Source: Hymenobacter piscis
Lineage (GTDB): Bacteria; Bacteroidota; Bacteroidia; Cytophagales; Hymenobacteraceae
NCBI RefSeq assembly: GCF_018760735.1
Contig: NZ_JAHHZN010000015.1
Coordinates: 35,555-99,554, forward strand
Length of the DNA stretch: 64,000 bases
Reading direction: 5' to 3'
The position numbers and the translations under genes are program-made. Positions within the stretch are counted from its first letter, which is position 1. Each line of letters starts with the position of its first letter. A model generated the notes under the pieces. It saw only the letters and a program-made list of their open reading frames with translations, did no database searches and was not told the origin of the DNA. Shown here piece by piece: positions 25,662 through 34,380 of the stretch.

Positions 25662-25816
25662 GTTTTGTTGGTTAGTAGTGGAGGGTGGAATCTGGCAACT
25701 GGCGCCGGCAGCCGGGAGTCGCGCAGACTACTGCCGCCGGACATCACCGGGCACTTGCCGGCCATCATCGAACGCCCGTTATGCATTGAAAATCAGCAAA
25801 CGGAAGCTCTCGTCTC

Positions 25817-26692
25817 TCAGACCGAAGCGGCCGTCAGGGGTTGTAACGCCTGTTCGAAGGCCTGTAGAGTGTGGTGGGGCGGCTTGGGGTCGAAAATGGC
25901 GAAGTCGAGGCGGCGGAAGCGGGTGCGGATGCCCGGCTCGGCGAGAACTTCGGCAAAGAGCCGGGCCACCTGGGCGGGGTCGTTGCCGAACACGCCGCAG
26001 CCCCAGGCCCCCAACACCAGCGCTTCCGTACCGTGGCGGGCCGCCGCCGCCAGCACCAGGCGCAGGCGCTGGCGCATAAACGGCTCCAGCTGCGGCAGCA
26101 GCTCCGGCGAGTTGCGGCGCAGGGCTCCGGCATTAACGGCCGGAGCCGTAATGATATCGAGCGGAAACGGCCGGGGCAGCCACTCGCCGGCCTCGCCCCG
26201 AAATACGGGCACGGCGGGAGAGTACACCAGATAGTCGCTGTACAGCCCCGTACTGCCGGGGCGGCTGTTGTGGGCATAAAGCTGGGGAAACTGCGTCAGG
26301 CAGGGATAAAGACCCGAGGAGCGGGCCAGACTTTCTTCCTGGGCCTGACTGCCCCCCCGAAATCCGCCCCCGGGGTTTCGGGCCGAGGCGAAGTTGAGGC
26401 AGCCCACCCGCCCGAATTGCTGCCGGAGGCGGGCGGCGGCTTCGAGAGTAGTGGCCGGGTACACCCGCAGCTCGGCCGCCGTGGTGCCCGGGGCACTCAG
26501 CTCGGTCAGCAGTTCCGCGCCTTCATCGGGCGGGTAGAGGCGGCTGCCGGCTTCGGCGGCGCGCTGCCAACCGGTGAGCTCGACGTACACGCCCAGGGCC
26601 GACTCGTAGCCGCCCTGGCTGAGCGCGTCGAGCGTAGTGGAAGCAATGGCTTGGCGGATTTCGCGGTTCATTTCGCGGTTCATGGGATTCAT
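25817..26692 (-). CDS. TIGR02452-type PARG-like macrodomain protein
   Basis: 291 residues. The catalytic poly(ADP-ribose) glycohydrolase loop is visible: NFASARNPGGGFRGG then SQAQEESLARSSGLY, i.e. GGG followed by QEE. The C-terminal part has VLGAWGCGVFGNDP, the second ADP-ribose phosphate loop. These match the bacterial-type PARG (TIGR02452/DUF2263), which removes ADP-ribose from proteins or nucleic acids. The N-terminus carries an in-frame near-duplication (MNPMNREMNREI), so the true ATG could be any of three. It sits just upstream of rtcB on the same strand. Confidence 0.9.
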   Translation of the reverse strand: MNPMNREMNREIRQAIASTTLDALSQGGYESALGVYVELTGWQRAAEAGSRLYPPDEGAELLTELSAPGTTAAELRVYPATTLEAAARLRQQFGRVGCLNFASARNPGGGFRGGSQAQEESLARSSGLYPCLTQFPQLYAHNSRPGSTGLYSDYLVYSPAVPVFRGEAGEWLPRPFPLDIITAPAVNAGALRRNSPELLPQLEPFMRQRLRLVLAAAARHGTEALVLGAWGCGVFGNDPAQVARLFAEVLAEPGIRTRFRRLDFAIFDPKPPHHTLQAFEQALQPLTAASV

Positions 26693-27196
26693 GGGAATAG
26701 AGTAAGTTGATCAGGAAATTATCGGGCCTGAACCCGGGAGTGACGCCGCTTTTCTGGTTTCAAAAGTCACTCCCGGGGCCGCCGTCTGGTCACGTAGGAT
26801 AGCGCAGTAAAGAGAATAAAACACCTGTTGACTGAGACGCTACGCTGGCATTATCAGCCTTCCATCCCACGTCGTCTTTCAATAAAAAAATACCTCACAT
26901 ATTCCTTCAGGAGAGCTATTTGTTTTTAATATAAATAAAAATGGCGACGTATTTTTTTGGGTAATAGTTTCCCTTATTCGTATTTTCCAACGAACAATTT
27001 CAGCAGCAGAAAAACAACCGGGGCACCGTCAGCTGCCGTGCTTCTGCAGCAGACGAAAGAAGGCCACGTTACCCCTGAAGGCGCTGGCGGAGCGGAATAC
27101 CAGGCAGACTGCGCCCGGAACGGGGCCGCGCCCGCAAGGGTAGAAGCAAGGAGGAGAACAGCATAGCGGGAAAATATTCAGCGGATAGACCAACAA

Positions 27197-27230
27197 GAAA
27201 AACGCCCGAATCTGGCTGGATTCGGGCGTT
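27197..27230 (-). terminator. Intrinsic terminator of small unit
   Basis: On the minus strand aacgcccgaatc, loop cagcca, gattcgggcgtt followed by TTTTC. Confidence 0.85.
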
Positions 27231-27258
27231 AGCGGAAGCGAATAACAGGTTTAAACCC

Positions 27259-27348
27259 TCATCTGCAAGCTGGCGCGCCGGACCCTGGCTGGATCTTTTG
27301 ATCCAGTGAGCTGAGCATTGGCTGATAATCGTTGGCGTGGCGGCGCAT
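27259..27348 (-). CDS. Candidate 29-aa small protein (or sRNA)
   Basis: ATG at 27348, TGA at 27261-27259. The peptide begins MRRHANDYQPMLSSLDQKI, with an amphipathic-looking helix, and ends PACR. A TATCTTTG -7 box lies about 50 bases upstream and a strong terminator about 30 bases downstream, so a transcript of roughly 195 bases is predicted (27392-27197). No family was recognised. The alternative is a non-coding RNA, because no ribosome-binding site is visible, which is usual in Bacteroidota. Confidence 0.4.
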   Translation of the reverse strand: MRRHANDYQPMLSSLDQKIQPGSGAPACR

Positions 27349-27396
27349 GGCGGAGAGGCGTTGTTGATTCGGGGCAGTTGTTGCGCTCGAACGGGA

Positions 27397-27404
27397 CAAA
27401 GATA
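27397..27404 (-). promoter_or_regulatory. -7 box of small transcription unit
   Basis: Minus-strand TATCTTTG in an otherwise gene-free region, oriented to the small frame and terminator. Confidence 0.6.
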
Positions 27405-27713
27405 GCGGAGTTTATTTTTCAATTGCAATACAAAATCTTAATAATTTTTAAATTATTTTTTTTCATTCGCTTTAAATCCGATTTATAATCATAAACCACC
27501 CCGCTATTTACATCACGAAGCATTCCCGTCTTTTTATTCCCAATGCAGCCTGGCGGTAAACCACGCAGCAGTTGCTGCGCGGCAGCGTTGCCGGGCTGAG
27601 TTGCGCCACTACGGACTCCGGCCCGGCCGTCGCTTCAGGTGGGCGGGCCAGTGCTACCGGGCCAAGACCCGACGAAAACTTCCGGCCCCGGGGGCGCGTT
27701 CTGCCCTTGTTCT

Positions 27714-28619
27714 ATGCCCCGTCTCGCCACTTCCGACCGTTACGCGCTGCCCCTGCCCACCGGCCACCGTTTCCCCATCGCCAAATACGCCCTCATCCGC
27801 GAGCAGCTGCTCTGGCAGGGAGTAGCCACGCCCGAGCACTTTTACGACCCGGGCTTTTGCCCGGAGCAAGACCTGCTGCGGGTGCATACCGCGGCGTACT
27901 GGCACAAAATCCGCGACCAGCAGTTGAGCCCGGCCGAGGTGCGGCGCCTGGGGCTGCCGCAAAGCCCGGAGCTCACGCGCCGCTCCCTGAGCAGCGCGGC
28001 CGGCACCCTCGAATCGGCTAAGCGGGCCCTGCTCGACGGCATTGGGCTGAACCTGGCCGGGGGCACCCACCACGCCTTCCGCGACCGGGGCGAGGGGTTC
28101 TGCGTGCTCAACGACATTGCCATTGCCGCCACCCACCTGCTCCACCACCGCCTGGCCCGGCAGGTGCTGGTCGTCGACCTCGACGTGCACCAGGGCGACG
28201 GGACGGCCAGTATTTTCCGCGAGGACCCCCGGGTGTTCACCTTCTCCATGCACGCCGGGGCCAATTACCCGCTGCGCAAGGAGCAGTCGGACCTGGATGT
28301 GGCCCTGGACCTGGGCACCGGCGACGCGGAGTACCTGCGCCGCCTGCGCGACACCCTGCCCCACCTGCTGGCCCAGGTGCAGCCCGACTTCGTTTTCTAC
28401 CTGGCCGGCGTAGACGTGCTGGCCACCGACAAGCTGGGCAAGCTCGCCCTCACCCAATCCGGCTGCCGCCAGCGCGACGAATACGTGCTCGGCCTCTGCC
28501 ACCAGCAGCAGCTGCCCGTGGCCGTGAGCATGGGCGGCGGCTATTCCGAGCGCCTGGCCGACATCGTAGACGCCCACTGCAACACGTTCCGCGTGGCGTT
28601 TGAGTTGTGGGAGGGATAA
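27714..28619 (+). CDS. Histone-deacetylase family protein
   Basis: 301 residues. Motifs of the bacterial HDAC/acetoin-utilisation/acetylpolyamine amidohydrolase family: AGGTHHAF (paired active-site His), VLVVDLDVHQGDGT (zinc-binding Asp and His), SMHAGANYPLRK, AGVDVLATDKLGKL (third zinc ligand Asp) and SMGGGYS. It hydrolyses an acetyl-lysine or acetyl-amine substrate in the cytoplasm; the substrate is unknown. ATG at 27714 (MPRLATSDRYALPLP) is the common start of the Bacteroidota group, which opens with a YxLPLPxGHxFP segment. The preceding frame is rejected for low complexity. Confidence 0.92.
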   Translation: MPRLATSDRYALPLPTGHRFPIAKYALIREQLLWQGVATPEHFYDPGFCPEQDLLRVHTAAYWHKIRDQQLSPAEVRRLGLPQSPELTRRSLSSAAGTLESAKRALLDGIGLNLAGGTHHAFRDRGEGFCVLNDIAIAATHLLHHRLARQVLVVDLDVHQGDGTASIFREDPRVFTFSMHAGANYPLRKEQSDLDVALDLGTGDAEYLRRLRDTLPHLLAQVQPDFVFYLAGVDVLATDKLGKLALTQSGCRQRDEYVLGLCHQQQLPVAVSMGGGYSERLADIVDAHCNTFRVAFELWEG

Positions 28620-28738
28620 ATGAGTGAAGTGGTGAATGAGTGGCTGGCTGGCTGGCTGGCTGGGCGCCATGCTCAGGATGACCGTATCTTTGCAGCCACT
28701 ACTTGCTCAACCGCTCATTCACCGAGTCACTCATTTAC
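28617..28738. repeat. Inverted repeat, family E-like (gtgaatgagtg)
   Basis: Left aaatgagtgaagtggtgaatgagtgg and right ccgctcattcaccgagtcactcattt are near-complementary. It begins at the stop of the HDAC gene. The spacer carries a ggctggctggctgg run and the TATCTTTG promoter box of the next gene. Confidence 0.75.
28685..28692 (+). promoter_or_regulatory. -7 box of J-like gene, within repeat spacer
   Basis: TATCTTTG 47 bases before the ATG at 28740; the promoter sits between the arms of an inverted repeat. Confidence 0.65.
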
Positions 28739-28739
28739 C

Positions 28740-29765
28740 ATGTACCTGCACAACCCGCTAACTGACCTGCCGGCCGCCAGCTCCTTGCCGATGCCCGGGT
28801 CGGCGGAGGCCCCCGGAACGCCGGCCCAGCGGGCCTTCCGGGAGGCGGTGGCGCAGGTGGAGGGGCTGCGGCAGCGCCTGCGGGAGTTGCAGGCCGAGCA
28901 GGCCGAGGCCCGGCGGCGCTACTGGCAGCAGGTGGGACCGGCGGCCGCCACAGTGGTAAAGGCCCGCGAAGCCCTGTTTGCGCCCCTGGAAGAGGCCCTG
29001 CTACTGGGCTTTTTCAGCCGCCTGGAAGAGCAGCAGATTACGGCTCTCATTGTAGGCAATGCCCGCGCCCTTCAGGACCGGTTCGGGGAAGATGCGGCGG
29101 CTATCCTGCGCAAGTATGCCCCCCGCCGCCGGGTGGACGAGGACGACGACAACGAACCCGCCCAGGCCCAGACGCCAGCACCCGCCGGCCCCGGCCAGGA
29201 CGACCGGCCCGCCCACGAGCGGGCGGCCGAGGCGGCCCGGGGCCGGCGCAAAACCAGGCAGCAAAAAGCCGACGAAGCCGCCGCCCAGGCAGCCCGGGAC
29301 CAGGAGCAGGCCTTGCTCTCGAACACCAAAACCCTCTACCGCCAGCTGGCCCGCACCCACCACCCCGACCTGGTCCAGGACGCGGCCGGCCAGCAGCAGC
29401 GCACCCGGCTCATGCAGCGCATCACGGAGGCCTACGAAACCAACGACCTGTACACCCTGCTTCAGCTCCTCTCCGAAACGCCCAACGCCACCTCCCCCAC
29501 CGACGACACCGTACTCAAACGGTACACCACCGCCCTCACCCAGCAGCAAACCGAGCTCAAGCACCAGCTCAACGAACTCAAATACGGCGCGAACGGGTTC
29601 AGCGGCAGCAGCGGCAAGAAGCGTGAGCAGGAAATCCGCCAGCTCAAGCGCCACCTCAAAGCCGAAGCCGAGTACCTGGCCCACGTGCTGCGCCTCGTGC
29701 AGGAGCCTACCGGCCTGCGGGAAGTGCTGCGGGAGCTGGCCGCCGAGGGCCACGACACCGTGTAG
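28740..29765 (+). CDS. J-domain-like protein with HPD motif
   Basis: 341 residues. N-terminal coiled coil (about 28-75, Arg/Glu/Gln-rich), a low-complexity linker with acidic DEDDDNEP and Pro/Ala stretches, a basic segment, then a J-like module: LYRQLARTHHPDLVQDAAG with HPD at 208-210, followed by LMQRITEAYETNDLYTLLQLL. A second coiled coil fills the C-terminus (about 255-325). The HPD would stimulate DnaK. The architecture is that of co-chaperone-like proteins of Bacteroidota; no zinc or substrate-binding DnaJ domains are present. Confidence 0.78.
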   Translation: MYLHNPLTDLPAASSLPMPGSAEAPGTPAQRAFREAVAQVEGLRQRLRELQAEQAEARRRYWQQVGPAAATVVKAREALFAPLEEALLLGFFSRLEEQQITALIVGNARALQDRFGEDAAAILRKYAPRRRVDEDDDNEPAQAQTPAPAGPGQDDRPAHERAAEAARGRRKTRQQKADEAAAQAARDQEQALLSNTKTLYRQLARTHHPDLVQDAAGQQQRTRLMQRITEAYETNDLYTLLQLLSETPNATSPTDDTVLKRYTTALTQQQTELKHQLNELKYGANGFSGSSGKKREQEIRQLKRHLKAEAEYLAHVLRLVQEPTGLREVLRELAAEGHDTV

Positions 29766-29774
29766 CGAAACATG

Positions 29775-30602
29775 CTACTTCGTTGGCCGCCAGACCAGGC
29801 CCAGCCCGGCTCCGCCCCCGGGGCCCGGCAGCCAGGTGGGCGTGAAGCCCAGGCCCTCGGGCAGACGGGGCGGGCGGCCCCACCGGTTGCGGTGGGTGAG
29901 GTAGCCCAGGTGAGCCGACAGAATACCAAAGCCCGCGCCCGCAATGACGTCGCTCTGCCAGTGCTTGGTATTAATCATGCGCAGGGCCGCCACGCTGGTA
30001 GCCAGCGTATAGGCCCCGATGCCGTACCACTGGCTTTTGTCGCGGAATTCGGTGTGCACAATGCTGGCCGCCAGAAACGCCTGGGCCGTGTGGCCCGAGG
30101 GAAACGAGCGGTTATCGGAGCCGTCGGGGCGGGTTCTGCGGGTCAGGTTCTTTACCGTAAATACCGAGGCCAGCATGAACAGCTCCGATTTGGCGATAAC
30201 CAGCACCGTGTTCAGGCGGTCATCGCGCGACTCCACCCCGGCCAGCGCCACCAAGCCCAACTCGGCGTAGGGGGCGAAGATGAGCAGGTCGTCGAGCTTG
30301 GTGCGGTAGGTGGGAAAGAGCCGGTGAATGTCGCGGTTGGCCTGCCGGTCAGTGTAGAAGCCGCCCCCGTTGGAGAGGTACGCCCCGTAGCCAATGAGCA
30401 CGGCCGGCACGATGGTAGCCCGCACCAGCTTGCCCCGGTACCAGGGCTTTTTCACCACCGTCGGGATGCCCCCCACAGTCTCGAATTTATGGAGGGTATC
30501 GGTGGGCGCCGCGGGCGGGGGCGTTGCCACCTGGGCCTGGGCAGATACGAACGGGGTACCGGCCAGGGTCAGCACCAGGGCCAGACGAGCAAAAAACGAC
30601 AT
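29775..30602 (-). CDS. PAP2 family phosphatase
   Basis: 275 residues with a signal peptide or first span (MSFFARLALVLTLAGTPFVSAQAQ). Acid-phosphatase motifs: KNLTRRTRPDGSDNRSFPSGHTAQAF (first and second active-site motifs, KxxxxxxRP and PSGH) and TKHWQSDVIAGAG (third, with the essential His and Asp). It likely dephosphorylates lipid pyrophosphates or phosphatidates at the membrane. ATG at 30602 gives the signal peptide; the longer frame starts inside the upstream spacer. Confidence 0.88.
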   Translation of the reverse strand: MSFFARLALVLTLAGTPFVSAQAQVATPPPAAPTDTLHKFETVGGIPTVVKKPWYRGKLVRATIVPAVLIGYGAYLSNGGGFYTDRQANRDIHRLFPTYRTKLDDLLIFAPYAELGLVALAGVESRDDRLNTVLVIAKSELFMLASVFTVKNLTRRTRPDGSDNRSFPSGHTAQAFLAASIVHTEFRDKSQWYGIGAYTLATSVAALRMINTKHWQSDVIAGAGFGILSAHLGYLTHRNRWGRPPRLPEGLGFTPTWLPGPGGGAGLGLVWRPTK

Positions 30603-30675
30603 AACCAGTACGCAGAATAGAGAATGGGGGGAAAGCCGAGCCGGGGTGCCGGATACGCTGGCCGCGGCGCGGAAG

Positions 30676-31578
30676 TTATTCGGCCAGAAACGCCACGATC
30701 TGCGCCAGTACCGCCGGGTCGCGCATGATCTGGTTATGGCCCAGGCCGGTGGTGGCCCGGAAGTCGAGGGAGGGCCAGCCGGCGGCAATGTCCCGGGCCT
30801 CGCGAAACGGAATGCTGGCGTCCTGCTCGTCGTGGAGCAGCAGGGCGCGGCCGGCCGGGAAGGCCGGGCCGGCGTGGGTCAGGCTGAAGCTCTCCGCGTC
30901 GCGGCCGTGCTGCTCCCGGATATGGCGCTTCATGCGGGCCACCACGGCCGGGGGCAGACGCAGCATCTCGGCGAAGCGCCGGGCCACGGCCGGGGTGCTG
31001 CCCGGCACGGCCAGCAGCACCAGCCGCGGCAGCTGCCCGCCCGTGGCTTCGTTGAAACGCACCGGCACGCCCACTGTGGTAGCGCCCCCCAGGGAATGGG
31101 CCACCACGGCGTACACTTCGCCCAGGGTATCGGCCACGGCCTGTACGGCCCGACCGTAGGCAGGCAGCGTAAGGCGGCTGCCGTACGAAGCCCCGTGGGC
31201 CGGCGCATCGAGGGCCACCACCCGAAACCCGGCCGCCACCAGGGCCTGGGCCAGCACGCCCCAGAAACTGGCCCGGTGCTCCCAGCCGTGCACCAGCAGC
31301 ACCGTGCGGGAACCGGCCCGATTCCACTCGTACGCCGCCACCTGGCCGGCCGGCATCGGCACGAAAAACTGCCGGGCCCCGGCCAGGGCCGCCGCTTCCC
31401 AATGCTTTTCGGGCAGACGACGCGGCGTGGTGAACAGCCGCCAGGCCGCCCCGAAGGCCCACTCCGTGGAAACGGCCGCCTGCAGCCGGAGCTTGAGGCG
31501 CAGCAGGTTCAGGCCGGGGGGCACGGGGGCGGTAACGGGCGGGGCGGGCGCTACGGGAGCAGACTGGATGGACGTCAT
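30676..31578 (-). CDS. Alpha/beta-hydrolase
   Basis: 300 residues. Alpha/beta-hydrolase features: VLLVHGWEHRA (oxyanion region), nucleophile serine in AHSLGG, Asp in LLLHDEQDASIPF and His in GLGHNQIM. The N-terminus is Pro/Ala-rich. No signal peptide, so cytoplasmic; substrate unknown. It lies 73 bases upstream of the PAP2 gene on the same strand. Confidence 0.87.
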   Translation of the reverse strand: MTSIQSAPVAPAPPVTAPVPPGLNLLRLKLRLQAAVSTEWAFGAAWRLFTTPRRLPEKHWEAAALAGARQFFVPMPAGQVAAYEWNRAGSRTVLLVHGWEHRASFWGVLAQALVAAGFRVVALDAPAHGASYGSRLTLPAYGRAVQAVADTLGEVYAVVAHSLGGATTVGVPVRFNEATGGQLPRLVLLAVPGSTPAVARRFAEMLRLPPAVVARMKRHIREQHGRDAESFSLTHAGPAFPAGRALLLHDEQDASIPFREARDIAAGWPSLDFRATTGLGHNQIMRDPAVLAQIVAFLAE

Positions 31579-31701
31579 AGCCGGCAAATATCCGCTATTC
31601 CGGCCCAAGTCCGGTGAGCCGCGTGCCCGCCGGCCGCGGTTGGGGCCGGGTTAGCGGCCACCCGCCCCGCCCCCCATGCCCCACGTATGTACCGACTTCT
31701 C

Positions 31702-31709
31702 TACCTTTG
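31702..31709 (+). promoter_or_regulatory. -7 box of phosphoglucose isomerase gene
   Basis: TACCTTTG, 56 bases before the ATG at 31766; supports that start over the ATG at 31676. Confidence 0.65.
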
Positions 31710-31765
31710 CCCGGCCTGGCCCCGCGCCGGGCCTTTTCCCCGTCACTTCGCGAACCTACTTCTTT

Positions 31766-33499
31766 ATGGCTTCTTCTTCCGCTTCCCTGCCGACCATGAC
31801 CATGCAGCTCGGCTCGTACCAGGCCGCCGTCGATACCAAACTTCAGGATTTCCGCAACCGTAACTTTACCACCGGCTTCTGGCAGAAACAGGCCGACCTG
31901 TGGGTGGCCGACGCCGAGGGCCAGCAGAGCATCCGCAGCTTTATGGGCTGGCTGCGCGTGGTGGAAACCATGCTGCCCGCCGTGGCCGAGATAGAGGAGT
32001 TTGTGCAGGAAGTGAAAGCCGCCGGCTTCCGCCACGTAGTGGTGATGGGCATGGGCGGCAGCTCCATGACGCCCATCGTGTTCCGCCAGGCCTTCGAGCA
32101 CCTGGCCCAGGGCCTGCCCCTGTCGGTGCTCGATACCACCAACCCCGGCTCGGTGCGCGAGATTGAGGACACCGTGCCCCTGGCCGAAACCCTGTTTGTG
32201 GTGGCCAGCAAATCGGGCACCACGGCCGAGCCCCTGGCCTTCGGCGACTATTTCTACGCCCGCCTCCGGGAGCTGAAGGGCGAGCGGGCCGGCGAGAACT
32301 TCGTGGCCATTACCGACCCCGGCTCCCAGTTCGTGACCCAGGCCACGGCCGAGGGCTACCGCCGCATCTTCCTGAACTTCGCCGAGGTGGGCGGCCGCTT
32401 CTCGGCCCTCTCCTACTTCGGCCTGGTGCCCGCCGCCTTGTACGGCATCGACATCAAAACCCTGCTCGAACGCGCCCAGCTTATGATGCGCGCCACCGGC
32501 TCGGAAGGCCCCGTGGACCGCAACCCCGGCCTGGAGCTGGGCACCGCCCTGGGCGTGCTGGCCGAGCAGGGCCGCGACAAGCTCACGCTGGTGGTGCCCG
32601 CCGACCTCTCCGACCTGGGCCTGTGGCTGGAGCAGCTCATTGCCGAAAGCACCGGCAAGCAGGGCAAGGGCATTCTGCCCGTGGCCGGCGACCCGCTGGG
32701 CGAGCCGGCCGTGTACGGCACCGACCGCGTGTTCGTGTACGTGGGCTACGAAAGCCACCCCGACGAGGACAACCGCCGCCGGGTGGCCGCCCTGGAAGCT
32801 GCCGGCCACCCCGTCATCACCATCCTGCTCCACGACCCGCTTGACCTCGGAGCCGAGTTCTTCCGCTGGGAAGTGGCCACGGCCGTGGCCAGCGCCGTGT
32901 TCGGCATCAACCCCTTCGACCAGCCCAACGTGCAGGCCGCCAAAACGGCCACCAACCAGCTCATGAAGGTGGTGGAAACCGAAGGCAAACTGCCCCAGAC
33001 CAGCACGCCCGCGGTGAGCGAGGACGGCCTGGACTACTACGCCGACCTGTCGGGCAACAGCGCCGCCGAGGTGCTGGCCGCCTTCTTCGGCCAGGCCCGG
33101 GCCCACGACTTCCTCTGCATTCAGGCCTACCTGATGGAAACGCCGGCCGTGAATGCCGAGCTCGACGCGCTGCGCGCCTTGGTGCAGCAGCGCCTGCACC
33201 TGGCCACGGCCTCGGGCTACGGGCCGCGCTTCCTGCACTCCACCGGCCAGTACCACAAGGGCGGCCCCGACACCGGCCTCTACCTGCAAATCACCACCGA
33301 CCACGCCCTGGACCTGCCCCTGCCCGGCCGCCCCTACACCTTCGGCACCCTCCAGAACGCCCAGGCTGCCGGCGACCTGCAGGCCCTCCAGGACTATAAC
33401 CGCCGCACCCTGCGCGTCCACCTCGGCGCGGGCGGCGAGCAAGCCGGCGTAGAACTGCTCCTGACCGCCCTGAAGAAGGCTCTGAGCACCAACCGCTGA
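31766..33499 (+). CDS. pgi: Glucose-6-phosphate isomerase (TalPgi-type)
   Basis: 577 residues. SIS-domain features: VVMGMGGSSMTPIVFRQ and FVVASKSGTTAEPLAF (phosphosugar-binding SKSGTT), ITDPGSQ, RFSALSYFGLVPAAL, and a C-terminal QAYLMET..GYGPRFLHSTGQYHKGGP, whose His and Lys are at the expected catalytic positions. The overall pattern matches the isomerase half of bifunctional transaldolase/phosphoglucose isomerases rather than classic E. coli Pgi; here it stands alone, and a small transaldolase-like gene is 15 kb away. It interconverts glucose-6-phosphate and fructose-6-phosphate in the cytoplasm. Confidence 0.85.
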   Translation: MASSSASLPTMTMQLGSYQAAVDTKLQDFRNRNFTTGFWQKQADLWVADAEGQQSIRSFMGWLRVVETMLPAVAEIEEFVQEVKAAGFRHVVVMGMGGSSMTPIVFRQAFEHLAQGLPLSVLDTTNPGSVREIEDTVPLAETLFVVASKSGTTAEPLAFGDYFYARLRELKGERAGENFVAITDPGSQFVTQATAEGYRRIFLNFAEVGGRFSALSYFGLVPAALYGIDIKTLLERAQLMMRATGSEGPVDRNPGLELGTALGVLAEQGRDKLTLVVPADLSDLGLWLEQLIAESTGKQGKGILPVAGDPLGEPAVYGTDRVFVYVGYESHPDEDNRRRVAALEAAGHPVITILLHDPLDLGAEFFRWEVATAVASAVFGINPFDQPNVQAAKTATNQLMKVVETEGKLPQTSTPAVSEDGLDYYADLSGNSAAEVLAAFFGQARAHDFLCIQAYLMETPAVNAELDALRALVQQRLHLATASGYGPRFLHSTGQYHKGGPDTGLYLQITTDHALDLPLPGRPYTFGTLQNAQAAGDLQALQDYNRRTLRVHLGAGGEQAGVELLLTALKKALSTNR

Positions 33500-33547
33500 T
33501 TTTCGCTGATTTTATGTTCAGCGTAGCTTCATGGTACCGCTGTTGAC

Positions 33548-33584
33548 AAAAAACCGCCACCTCCTATGAGGTGGCGGTTTTTTT
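33548..33584. terminator. Bidirectional terminator
   Basis: aaaaaaccgccacctc, loop ctat, gaggtggcggttttttt; sits between pgi and the convergent cupin gene. Confidence 0.92.
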
Positions 33585-33683
33585 GTACGCGCCAGAATAG
33601 CTCACTACCATTCGGCAACGAGGCGGCATACCAGTAGCTAACCGAACACAGAAATCAGCGCAATCACGATTCATCAGCGGAAA

Positions 33684-34187
33684 TCAGCGATTAAAGTCGT
33701 CCTGCACGCGCACGATGTCGTCTTCGTCGGAGGGCCGGGCGGCGTCGGTGTGCTGCCAGATTTCGGCCACGGTGCCCCAGTCGTCGAGGCCGATGAGGCG
33801 GTGCCGCTCCCCCCGCTGCAGGGTGATTTGCTCGCCGGGGCCGTAGGTTTTGAGCGGGCCTTCCTCATCGGTGGGGCTGGTGATGACGCCCACCGTGCCG
33901 CTGACCACGCGCCAGATTTCGGCCCGGCGATGGTGGTACTGCCAGCTCAGGCGCTGGTGCGGGGCTACGAGCAGGATTTTGGGACTGAGCTTGCCCGCTA
34001 TCCGCAGCGAATCCACGGTCAGGCCGCCGAAGTACTGGTCGGCAAACGGCTGGGCCTGGGTTTCATCGAGTACGAAGAAGCCGCCCCAGGGGCGCTGCGT
34101 ATCCTGGCGCTCGATGCGGAAGCCCTGGCCGATCAGGTGGCGGGCGGTGTGGTCGAAAAGGGCCGTTTTTTCGGAGTTGTTGGTCAT
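33684..34187 (-). CDS. Cupin, type II phosphomannose-isomerase-like
   Basis: 167 residues from ATG at 34187. The opening RIERQDTQRPWGGFFVLDE and the cupin blocks LSWQYHHRRAEIWRVVSGTVGV and LQRGERHRLIGLDDWGTVAEIWQ match the mannose-6-phosphate isomerase/mannose-1-phosphate guanylyltransferase cupin type found as a small stand-alone protein in Bacteroidota (often labelled phosphoheptose isomerase). Metal-binding His/Glu positions (HHRRAE, H of RHR) are in place. Substrate uncertain: mannose- or fructose-phosphate is likely. Confidence 0.78.
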   Translation of the reverse strand: MTNNSEKTALFDHTARHLIGQGFRIERQDTQRPWGGFFVLDETQAQPFADQYFGGLTVDSLRIAGKLSPKILLVAPHQRLSWQYHHRRAEIWRVVSGTVGVITSPTDEEGPLKTYGPGEQITLQRGERHRLIGLDDWGTVAEIWQHTDAARPSDEDDIVRVQDDFNR

Positions 34188-34380
34188 GGCGAAAAAGGAG
34201 TAGCACAACAAATGACCGGCCGGACAGCATCCATTCCGCCCCGGACTGTGGCCTAAAGTAACATTTCGGCGCTGTCGGGCCTACTGCGCGGCCCGGAATT
34301 TCGGCGGCAGCGGCGGACGGCAAATCAAATTGCCTGCCGCCGCCGTACTGTCAGGTATCCTTCCACTTACTCCCGAACTC

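Larger units (their letters stand above)
26693..27713. other. AT-richer 1-kb gap with one candidate small transcription unit
   Basis: Between the PARG-like and HDAC-family genes. The segments 26880-27000 and 27420-27540 are AT-rich and lack convincing frames. On the minus strand a TATCTTTG box (27404-27397), a 29-codon frame (27348-27259) and a terminator (27230-27197) form one compact unit. Longer frames on either strand cross this promoter or terminator and are rejected. Confidence 0.55.

Noticed and set aside
27069..27428. 119-codon minus-strand frame in the 27-kb gap
   Set aside because: It starts upstream of the local promoter box and reads through the terminator; no family resemblance.
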